Assembly (NCBI GenBank): GCA_903922325.1 | Contig: CAIXTG010000090.1 | Span: 1-6,634, forward strand | Direction of reading: 5' to 3' | From: an uncultured Actinomycetes bacterium | GTDB taxonomy: Bacteria; Actinomycetota; Actinomycetes; Nanopelagicales; Nanopelagicaceae | Length of the DNA: 6,634 nt | Shown: one piece after another, positions 1 through 5,266 of the stretch | Numbering within the stretch: position 1 is the first letter of the stretch | Layout: each line of letters begins with the position of its first letter | Translations under genes and position numbers: made by a program | Notes under the pieces: generated by a model | Database searches by the model: none | What the model was told of the DNA's origin: nothing | The model's input: only the letters and a program-made list of their open reading frames with translations

Positions 1-28
1 GTAACACTTTTACGCACCCATTTATAAA
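1..28 (+). promoter_or_regulatory. Possible promoter of ppiA-rhomboid unit
   Basis: A -10-like TATAAA lies at 23-28. A weak -35-like GTAACA lies at 1-6, with a 16-nt spacer between them. Transcription would start near position 35, giving a short leader that includes the AAGGA ribosome binding site at 36-40. The -35 matches TTGACA at only four of six positions and sits at the window edge, so this is tentative. No other feature is seen before the ATG at 49. Confidence 0.3.
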
Positions 29-48
29 AACTGAAAAGGAAAAATAAA

Positions 49-558
49 ATGACAACAGCGACACTGCACACAACTATGGGCGACATCATTGTTGAACTTT
101 TTCCTAACCACGCACCAAAGACAGTTGCCAACTTTGTTGAACTTGCAACAGGTGCACGCGAATGGGTTGACCCACGCACTGGCGAAAAATCAACTGCCAA
201 TCTTTACGACGGCACAGTTTTTCACCGCGTCATGGCGGATTTCATGATTCAAGGTGGCGACCCACAAGGTAACGGCACTGGCGGCCCAGGTTATAGATTT
301 GCTGACGAATTCTCTGGCGATTTGATTTTTGATCGTCCCTACATTCTTGCAATGGCTAACTCTGGCCCCAATACCAACGGTTCACAATTTTTTATCACAG
401 TTAGAGATACACCTCATCTAAACCGCAAACACACCATCTTTGGTGAAGTTAAAGATGCTGCCAGCCAAGCGGTTGTGATGGCAATAAGCATTACTCCTAC
501 TGTGCAAACTCGCCCAACCACACCAATTAAAATTAATTCAATAACCGTCACCGAATAA
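49..558 (+). CDS. ppiA: Cyclophilin-type peptidyl-prolyl cis-trans isomerase
   Basis: A single-domain cyclophilin of 169 residues that isomerises Xaa-Pro bonds during protein folding. It has no signal peptide or membrane segment and is presumably cytosolic. The active-site set is intact: FHR at 58-60 (catalytic Arg60), F65, Q68 in QGGDP, GSQFF at 111-115, and HLNRKH at 123-128. His123 stands where human cyclophilin A has the cyclosporin-contacting Trp121, as is common in bacterial cyclophilins. Residues 35-51 form the extra loop before YDG that I recall from actinobacterial PpiA. The start is supported by AAGGA at 36-40, 8 nt before the ATG, and by the family N-terminus. The rhomboid gene follows after 5 nt, so the two are probably co-transcribed. 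In actinobacteria this gene usually lies near oriC. Identification is firm; substrates are unknown. Confidence 0.95.
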   Translation: MTTATLHTTMGDIIVELFPNHAPKTVANFVELATGAREWVDPRTGEKSTANLYDGTVFHRVMADFMIQGGDPQGNGTGGPGYRFADEFSGDLIFDRPYILAMANSGPNTNGSQFFITVRDTPHLNRKHTIFGEVKDAASQAVVMAISITPTVQTRPTTPIKINSITVTE

Positions 559-563
559 AGACT

Positions 564-1103
564 GTGTTAAACAAACGCACTGCAACAAATGCGTTAATTT
601 TAATTATTTGTGCTGCTTATTTAGCGCAACAATTGCTGCCTGATTTGCAACTGCAATTACTGTTACCCGGTAGAGATTATTTGCAATACACCAACGAGTG
701 GTATCGACTAATTACAGTTGCACTAACTCATGGCGGGTTAATGCATCTTGGATTTAATATGTATTCACTTTATTTACTTGGCACTCCAATTGAATACGCT
801 TTCGGCAGAAATAAATTCCTAATTGTTTTTACGGTTTCACTCTTAACCGGCTCGCTTGCTTCAGTATTTTTAAATACCTCTAACCATGCATCGGTCGGTG
901 CATCAGGTGCGGTCTTTGGTTTATTTGGCGCTTTCTTAATTGTCGGAAAAACTATTGGGGCCAACGTTCGTGAAATCGCCATAATCATTGGCCTGAACTT
1001 CGTACTCGGATTTGTTCTAGGTGGCGTCGACTGGCGGGCACACCTGGGCGGCCTACTTGGCGGGGCGTTAGCTGCCCAATTAATACTGGTTCGCCGCCGC
1101 TGA
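564..1103 (+). CDS. Rhomboid family intramembrane serine protease
   Basis: A 179-residue polytopic membrane protein that should cleave transmembrane substrates within the bilayer. The catalytic dyad is present: Ser114 in GASG (112-115) and His160 in the DWRAHLGG segment. HGGLMHLGFN (56-65) supplies the conserved H61/N65 oxyanion-hole motif. Hydrophobic segments lie near residues 9-26, 61-80, 84-104, 113-129, 136-153 and 159-176, the minimal six-helix rhomboid core. There is no N-terminal zinc finger or cytosolic extension, so it is shorter than many actinobacterial rhomboids. The start is a GTG placed 5 nt after the ppiA stop, with only a weak upstream purine run, which suggests translational coupling. 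From recall, Streptomyces has the same ppiA-rhomboid-crgA order. The substrate is not inferable. Confidence 0.92.
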   Translation: MLNKRTATNALILIICAAYLAQQLLPDLQLQLLLPGRDYLQYTNEWYRLITVALTHGGLMHLGFNMYSLYLLGTPIEYAFGRNKFLIVFTVSLLTGSLASVFLNTSNHASVGASGAVFGLFGAFLIVGKTIGANVREIAIIIGLNFVLGFVLGGVDWRAHLGGLLGGALAAQLILVRRR

Positions 1104-1184
1104 TTTCTAACTGAATTTCCGACCTAATTACATGGCTGTAATTCTCCACATCTGTGGAGATCTTTGTGGATAACTAGTTAGAAA
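1104..1184. repeat. Nested inverted repeats forming a multibranch fold
   Basis: The convergent gap between rhomboid and crgA contains three perfect inverted repeats, one enclosing the other two. The outer 9-bp arms are TTTCTAACT (1104-1112, directly after the rhomboid stop) and AGTTAGAAA (1176-1184). Inside lie AATTACA/TGTAATT (1126-1132 and 1137-1143, 4-nt loop) and TCTCCACA/TGTGGAGA (1143-1150 and 1153-1160, 2-nt spacer). The inner repeats share base 1143. A 10-bp palindrome, TAACTAGTTA, spans 1171-1180 and overlaps the right outer arm. As RNA this could fold as an outer stem with two side hairpins, and either strand could form it. No T-tract follows any stem, so a classical intrinsic terminator is not supported. 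Function unknown: 3'-end stabilisation, a protein-bound DNA site, or a weak bidirectional transcription end are possible. Confidence 0.5.
1142..1173. promoter_or_regulatory. Cluster of three DnaA-box-like 9-mers
   Basis: TTCTCCACA (1142-1150, +), ATCTCCACA (1153-1161, - strand) and TTATCCACA (1165-1173, - strand) occur in 32 bp. The third is an exact match to the classical DnaA box. The first fits the relaxed actinobacterial consensus ending in TCCACA, and the second differs from it at its first base. Their centres are 11 and 12 bp apart, about one helical turn, and the first two form an inverted pair. The site lies between convergent genes, so it is not a promoter element. In actinobacteria this gene neighbourhood is close to oriC. 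It could be an auxiliary DnaA-binding or titration site, or part of an origin; alternatively the inverted pair is an operator for another protein. Confidence 0.45.
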
Positions 1185-1224
1185 AGTGAAACCAGCGCTT
1201 TAATTGCCCAGCTCTTTAATAAAA

Positions 1225-1491
1225 CTAGCGCCATTTGGTGGCTAGCGAGAAGCCAAAAGCGATAAACGCGAAGCCGACCAACATATTCCAGGCGCCAATA
1301 TTAGGAATTGGGTACTGAGTTTGGCTTACATAGAAAGTCACAATCCAGAAAAGACCGACCAAGAATGAGCCAACCATGGTTGGAGCTAGCCATTTTGGGC
1401 TCTCAAGCGGGCCGTGTGGAGCATGGTCAACGACTTCTTGAACATGAGCATGCTGCTCTTGAACTTTCTTACGCAATTTGGACTTAGGCAT
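1225..1491 (-). CDS. crgA: Cell division protein CrgA
   Basis: A small two-helix membrane protein of 88 residues; the Mycobacterium homologue is about 93. CrgA is an actinobacterial divisome component reported to contact FtsZ, FtsQ, FtsI and CwsA in mycobacteria and to inhibit septation in Streptomyces. The N-terminus MPKSKLRKK is the family signature. A charged cytosolic segment follows to about residue 33, then helices at about 34-55 and 67-85. The GAWN...GFAFI...TKWR pattern of helix 2 is the conserved CrgA C-terminus. The frame is open 30 codons further up, to 1581. The start at 1491 is chosen because the signature begins there, the upstream residues are unlike CrgA, and a promoter -10 ends 7 nt before this ATG. 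There is no clear ribosome binding site, which fits leaderless translation. Confidence 0.93.
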   Translation of the reverse strand: MPKSKLRKKVQEQHAHVQEVVDHAPHGPLESPKWLAPTMVGSFLVGLFWIVTFYVSQTQYPIPNIGAWNMLVGFAFIAFGFSLATKWR

Positions 1492-1498
1492 GTCGCCA

Positions 1499-1526
1499 AG
1501 GGTAACAGGGCGGCGCAAAATATCAA
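1499..1526 (-). promoter_or_regulatory. Leaderless promoter of crgA
   Basis: On the minus strand, TTGATA (1521-1526) and TACCCT (1499-1504) are separated by 16 nt. The -10 is preceded by TGT, giving an extended -10 (TGN) element. Only 7 nt (1492-1498) separate the -10 from the crgA ATG, so transcription should begin at or next to the start codon. This fits the absence of a Shine-Dalgarno sequence and supports the start at 1491. A mapped transcript 5' end would confirm it. Confidence 0.55.
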
Positions 1527-1561
1527 CCGCGTCGACGCTGTGAGTAGGCCAGAATTGCTCC

Positions 1562-2203
1562 ATGAGCAGCCAGCCCACCAAGATTCTTGTCGTAGATAAC
1601 TACGACTCTTTTGTTTTTAACTTGGTGCAGTACTTAGGCCAACTTGGCGCCGAAACGACCGTTGTTAGAAATGATGAAATTTCAGTTGAAGCGGCCACCG
1701 GTTACGACGGCGTTTTAATTTCACCAGGACCCGGAACTCCCGAGTTGGCCGGCATAAGTATTCCAATGATCAAATTCTGCGCCGAGAAAAAGATTCCGTT
1801 ATTTGGAGTTTGTTTAGGACATCAAGCAATTGGTGTTGCATTCGGTGCGACCGTTTCGCGCGCACCCGAATTAATGCACGGAAAAACTTCGGAAATAATT
1901 CATAATCGCGAAGGCGTGTTCGCGAATTTACCTTCACCGTTTACGGCAACTCGTTATCACTCACTAGCCATTGAACGCGCAACTGTGCCAGATGAATTAC
2001 AAATTACTGGTGAAACTGAAGGTGGCATCGTGATGTCTGTTCGGCACAAGTCGCTTCCAATTGAAGGTGTGCAGTTCCACCCAGAATCTGTTTTAACTGA
2101 ACACGGTCATGCGATGTTAGCTAATTGGTTAACTGAATGTGGCGATAAAAATGCACAAACTAAAGCAGTTGGTTTATCACCAGTTATTGGTACCCGCGGC
2201 TAA
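1562..2203 (+). CDS. trpG: Class I glutamine amidotransferase, anthranilate/aminodeoxychorismate synthase component II
   Basis: A 213-residue glutaminase subunit that releases ammonia from glutamine for a chorismate-using partner: TrpE for tryptophan, or PabB for folate. The catalytic triad is complete: Cys84 in GVCLGHQ (82-88), and His173 and Glu175 in FHPES. Also present are the N-terminal VVDNYDSF (11-17 region), the oxyanion PGPGTP (55-60) and the MHGK motif (105-108). The domain ends near residue 193, and the last ~20 residues are a variable tail. No trpE or pabB is adjacent, so it may serve both pathways, as suggested for the actinobacterial gene in this position; pabA is an equally fair name. 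The gene is divergent from crgA (70-bp gap) and ends 12 bp from the pknB stop. There is no convincing ribosome binding site, so leaderless or weakly initiated translation is possible. Confidence 0.9.
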   Translation: MSSQPTKILVVDNYDSFVFNLVQYLGQLGAETTVVRNDEISVEAATGYDGVLISPGPGTPELAGISIPMIKFCAEKKIPLFGVCLGHQAIGVAFGATVSRAPELMHGKTSEIIHNREGVFANLPSPFTATRYHSLAIERATVPDELQITGETEGGIVMSVRHKSLPIEGVQFHPESVLTEHGHAMLANWLTECGDKNAQTKAVGLSPVIGTRG

Positions 2204-2215
2204 TTCAACAATTTC

Positions 2216-3763
2216 TTAGGGCGCTTTATTAATTGTAATTGTTACTGACTCACCAATCGTGCGAGTTGCACCAGCTTCTGGGAATTGACGAATCACTACC
2301 CCAATAGCTTGTGCAGGGTCATAATCATTAAACTCTTTAATCAAGAAATTTGAATTAATCAAAATTGCACGTGCTTGAATCGCTTCGACCCCAATTAAGT
2401 TAGGGATTTCTACTTCACCATTTGCGATCGTTAAAACCACACCAGTGCCAGCGGTAACGGTTGAACCCATCTCTGGAGTAACTGCCAAAACCGTTCCTTG
2501 TGGTTTATCCGAAGGTGAAACTTCAGTTCGAGCTACAACTAAACCAACCGAGGTAAGCACTGCGCGGGCATCGCCAAGTGATAACCCAATTAACCCGTCA
2601 GGTACAAGTGCGTCACCCGGCCCATCAGAGATCGTCAGAACTACTGCTGAGCCCTTCTTAGCTTGGGCAGATGCAACTGGAATCTGATTGGAAACTCGAT
2701 CAACTGGAATCTGTGGATCATGTGCGCGTTGCACAGTAACCACATAATCACCAAGCTGCGCTTTTGCTTCGGCTTCAGTTAAACCAATTACATTTGGCAC
2801 AGAATTAGAAGGACCGCTCGTGGTTCCAGTATTCGATAAATTCAAACCAAAGAGAGCTGCTCCGCTAACTATTAGCACGCCAATCAAACCAATTACTAAA
2901 GCTTTACGAGTGATCGGCTTGCGAGCGATTTTAGCTTTTACTACTTGACCGCCATGAATACGGAATAAATCATCAAGCATTAACCCAGCGCTTTGATAAC
3001 GATCTACCGGGCGCTTAGCTAACGCAACCGAAAGCATTACATCGACACCTTCAGGCAAACCAGGCAAAACCGAACTTGGTAAAGGAAATTCGCCAGATAC
3101 ATGTTGGTATGCAATCGACACCGGTGTGTCACCAGTAAATGGCGGCTGCCCAGTCATTACTTCATATAACAAACAACCGGTTGAATAAATATCACTGCGG
3201 GCATCTGCAACTTCACCAACTGCTTGTTCAGGTGAAAGATATTGTGCAGTTCCGACCACGTTCCAGGTATTAGTAAGTGTTGCGGCTAAATCATCGAGTG
3301 CCCGCGCAATTCCGAAATCCATAACCTTGACATCACCTTTGTCGGTGATCATTACGTTTGCTGGCTTAATATCTCGATGCACAATGCCGCGTTCATGCGA
3401 GTAATCCAACGCCGCCAAAATACCTTCGCCAATTTCTAATGCGCGATCAAGCGGTAAGCGCTCACCAGCGCGAATAATCTCGCGCAAAGTTTTTCCAGAA
3501 ACTAACTCCATCACAATATAAGGAGCAGGATCTTCGCCAGAGTCATAAACGGCAACAATTCCTGGATGGTTTAAACCTGCAGCAGCCAGTGCTTCTTTAC
3601 GGAATCTCGTTACAAATGAAGGATCTTTAGCTAAATCAGAACGCAGAATTTTTACTGCAACTTTTCGCGACAACCGTTCATCTTGTGCTTCGAAAACATC
3701 AGCCATTCCGCCAGTACCGATCATGTCGCCAAGCCGGTAGCGACCACCTAATAATTGGCTCAT
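2216..3763 (-). CDS. pknB: PASTA-domain serine/threonine protein kinase PknB
   Basis: A 515-residue membrane receptor kinase. The cytosolic kinase domain spans about residues 9-270 and has all catalytic elements: GTGGM loop (16-20), VAVK with Lys38, HRDIKPAN (129-136) with Asp131 and Asn136, DFG (149-151) and GTAQYLSPEQ (171-180). Activation-loop Thr164 and Thr166 align with Mycobacterium PknB Thr171/Thr173, the sites removed by PstP. One helix lies at about 288-309. Outside are three PASTA repeats (about 320-381, 384-449 and 451-513), which in this family sense peptidoglycan fragments or lipid II. The Mycobacterium protein has four PASTA repeats and a much longer juxtamembrane linker; here the linker is about 17 residues. 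The start overlaps the pstP stop (ATGA, 3760-3763), so the two are translationally coupled. pknA, pbpA and rodA, usually present in this operon, are missing here. Confidence 0.96.
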   Translation of the reverse strand: MSQLLGGRYRLGDMIGTGGMADVFEAQDERLSRKVAVKILRSDLAKDPSFVTRFRKEALAAAGLNHPGIVAVYDSGEDPAPYIVMELVSGKTLREIIRAGERLPLDRALEIGEGILAALDYSHERGIVHRDIKPANVMITDKGDVKVMDFGIARALDDLAATLTNTWNVVGTAQYLSPEQAVGEVADARSDIYSTGCLLYEVMTGQPPFTGDTPVSIAYQHVSGEFPLPSSVLPGLPEGVDVMLSVALAKRPVDRYQSAGLMLDDLFRIHGGQVVKAKIARKPITRKALVIGLIGVLIVSGAALFGLNLSNTGTTSGPSNSVPNVIGLTEAEAKAQLGDYVVTVQRAHDPQIPVDRVSNQIPVASAQAKKGSAVVLTISDGPGDALVPDGLIGLSLGDARAVLTSVGLVVARTEVSPSDKPQGTVLAVTPEMGSTVTAGTGVVLTIANGEVEIPNLIGVEAIQARAILINSNFLIKEFNDYDPAQAIGVVIRQFPEAGATRTIGESVTITINKAP

Positions 3764-4533
3764 TTGCTAGCCCCGTGTAACTCTGTCTCAACCGTTAAAT
3801 CTGTGGCGATGTCGGCGACAATAACTGTGACGTTATCGGGTGCATCGTTTACATAAGTGGCATCTACTAATGCGGCAACAGCATCTTCGCGCTTATTTTT
3901 CTTCAAAAGCGACTTAATTTCCTTATTTGAAAGCACGCTACTTAGCCCATCGCTACAAAGTAAGTAACGATCGCCGGCTTTACGTTCATAAACCACTAAT
4001 ACCGGGTCAAGGTTTCCAGAACCCATTAGTACTTGAGTGAGCAATGAACGCTGCGGATGATCATTAGCTTCGGCGATTGTTAACTTTCCTTGGTCAATTA
4101 ACTCTTGCAACACTGTGTGATCAAGACTCAATTGTTCTAACTCACCATCGCGTAAACGATATGCACGCGAGTCACCAATATGCATGAGCGCAATGCGATC
4201 TTCATGCAACAACAACGCGGTCAATGTAGTTCCCATTCCGCGAAGTTCTGGATCTTCATTTGCAACGCGGGCGATCTCTAAATCAATATCTACCATTGCT
4301 TGTGCCAATAAATCTTCAATCGAGTCGGCATCAATATGAATACTTTGTGAAATTGGGATTAACTTCGTTAATTCTTTAATCGCAATTGCAGATGCCACTT
4401 CGCCGCCAGCGTGTCCACCCATTCCGTCGGCAACAGCGATTAAGTTTGCAGATGTGATTGCAGAATCTTCGTTACCAGAGCGACGCAGGCCAATAGCCGA
4501 ACGCGCAGCAAGTGCGAATACCGGTTGGCTCAT
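3760..4533 (-). CDS. pstP: PP2C-family serine/threonine phosphatase PstP
   Basis: A metal-dependent PPM/PP2C phosphatase of 257 residues, the expected antagonist of the PknB encoded immediately downstream. The motifs are RRSGNED (17-23), ADGMGGHAGGE (35-45) with Asp36, GMGTT (99-103), IGDSRAYR (119-126), SDG (194-196) with Asp195, and DNVT with Asp233. These include the acidic metal ligands, so the enzyme should be active. The protein ends about 15 residues after the catalytic domain. Mycobacterium PstP is about twice as long, with a linker, a transmembrane helix and an extracellular tail, all absent here. It is therefore soluble, in the style of the Firmicutes PrpC/Stp phosphatases. It ends with an ordinary stop in an ATGA overlap with pknB, so this is not a frameshift. 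A leaderless promoter precedes the ATG. Confidence 0.95.
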   Translation of the reverse strand: MSQPVFALAARSAIGLRRSGNEDSAITSANLIAVADGMGGHAGGEVASAIAIKELTKLIPISQSIHIDADSIEDLLAQAMVDIDLEIARVANEDPELRGMGTTLTALLLHEDRIALMHIGDSRAYRLRDGELEQLSLDHTVLQELIDQGKLTIAEANDHPQRSLLTQVLMGSGNLDPVLVVYERKAGDRYLLCSDGLSSVLSNKEIKSLLKKNKREDAVAALVDATYVNDAPDNVTVIVADIATDLTVETELHGASK

Positions 4534-4540
4534 GTGGCTT

Positions 4541-4568
4541 AGCCTAACGCTGATAAGTGAGTGATCAA
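4541..4568 (-). promoter_or_regulatory. Leaderless promoter of pstP-pknB
   Basis: On the minus strand, TTGATC (4563-4568) and TAGGCT (4541-4546) are 16 nt apart. The -10 ends 7 nt (4534-4540) before the pstP ATG. The spacing is identical to that at crgA, and no Shine-Dalgarno sequence is present, so a leaderless transcript is likely. The -35 reaches the first base of the divergent phosphodiesterase start codon, so the two divergent units share a 34-bp control region. Confidence 0.5.
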
Positions 4569-5263
4569 TGCCTAGACCACTAATTTATGCGCATCGTGGA
4601 TCTTCAGTTGATCATCCTGAAAATACCCATGCTGCTTTTATGGCGGCAATCGCCGATGGTGCCGATGGTTTTGAATGCGACTTAAGGCTAACCAAAGATA
4701 ACCAGGTAATTATTTGGCACGATTCAAATATGTTGCGAATGGCTAACCATAAAGCGGTTGTAGCTCACACTGATTATTCAGAATTGAAAGAGATATATCC
4801 GGCCTTAATGTTGTTAACCGAACTCCTTGAGATTGCAAGTGAACACAAAAAAGCTCTGGCTCTAGAGACAAAGCACCCAGTGCCATCAGGAAATGAAGTA
4901 GAGAACCAAATCTTGGAGCTAATTAAGCCGTTTAAAGATTTAGATATTGCACTCTTAAGTTTTAGTTGGCTCGCAATCGAAAAAGTGGTCAAACTAGAAA
5001 CTAGTATCGAAACAGTTGCGCTAGTAAATACGCTAAATGCGCCGATCATGAATCGCTTTTCATCAGCGAAATCAGTTGCGCCAAGTATTGAAGAAATCAG
5101 AAATCACCCTGAATTAGTAGCCAAGTATCAAAGTGAAGGAAAACGGGTTTTTGTTTGGACCGTAAATGATGTAATTGATCTAAAACTATGTGCAAAGCTC
5201 GGTGTCGACGTTGTAATTACAGATATGCCGGCGCGAGCAGTAAGTGAGCTCAGGTATCCTTAA
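4568..5263 (+). CDS. Glycerophosphodiester phosphodiesterase
   Basis: A 231-residue TIM-barrel GDPD enzyme that hydrolyses glycerophosphodiesters, from deacylated phospholipids, to glycerol-3-phosphate and an alcohol. The signature residues are in order: AHRG (8-11), ENT (18-20), Glu36 and Asp38 in ECDLRLTKD, WHD (50-52) with His51, ETK (100-102), and the C-terminal FVWTVND barrel strand, which is followed by VVITDMP. There is no signal peptide, so it is cytosolic like UgpQ rather than periplasmic/secreted GlpQ. The length is normal for the short form. The ATG lies 34 bp from the divergent pstP start and has no strong ribosome binding site. A weak -10-like TAAGTG (4554-4559), preceded by TGA, is the only promoter hint. 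pheA follows after 3 nt, so the gene probably leads a GDPD-pheA-serS operon. Confidence 0.92.
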   Translation: MPRPLIYAHRGSSVDHPENTHAAFMAAIADGADGFECDLRLTKDNQVIIWHDSNMLRMANHKAVVAHTDYSELKEIYPALMLLTELLEIASEHKKALALETKHPVPSGNEVENQILELIKPFKDLDIALLSFSWLAIEKVVKLETSIETVALVNTLNAPIMNRFSSAKSVAPSIEEIRNHPELVAKYQSEGKRVFVWTVNDVIDLKLCAKLGVDVVITDMPARAVSELRYP

Positions 5264-5266
5264 CCA

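Noticed and set aside
770..988. Antisense open frames inside rhomboid, and similar ones at 2445-2687, 4774-5049 and 5344-5532
   Set aside because: Each lies wholly inside a well-supported gene on the other strand, and its composition looks like a codon shadow.
1126..1160. Intrinsic (bidirectional) terminator for rhomboid and crgA
   Set aside because: The hairpins are present but one is A/T-only in its arms apart from one pair, the other has a 2-nt spacer, and neither strand has a following T-tract.
1104..1184. A tRNA gene suggested by size and multibranch fold
   Set aside because: There is no T-loop consensus, anticodon-arm spacing or acceptor geometry; the outer stem is not followed by a tRNA-like 3' end.
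1550..1555. CAGAAT as a leaderless -10 for trpG
   Set aside because: It lacks the first T of TANNNT and has no -35 at suitable distance; too weak to list.
1492..1581. A longer crgA reading frame starting at 1581
   Set aside because: The extra 30 residues are unlike CrgA N-termini, overlap the trpG start, and contain the proposed crgA promoter; MPKSK at 1491 is the family start.
1414..1599. A 61-codon open frame on the plus strand across the crgA-trpG boundary
   Set aside because: It is antisense to crgA and out of frame with trpG, with no recognisable domain and no ribosome binding site.
2207..2243. AACAATT/AATTGTT inverted repeat at the trpG-pknB junction as a terminator
   Set aside because: Short A/T-rich arms with a 23-nt loop and no T-tract; expected by chance in this composition.
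2712..2720. Another DnaA-like 9-mer, TGTGGATCA, inside pknB
   Set aside because: Isolated, with a mismatch to the box, and it encodes ordinary PASTA-domain residues.
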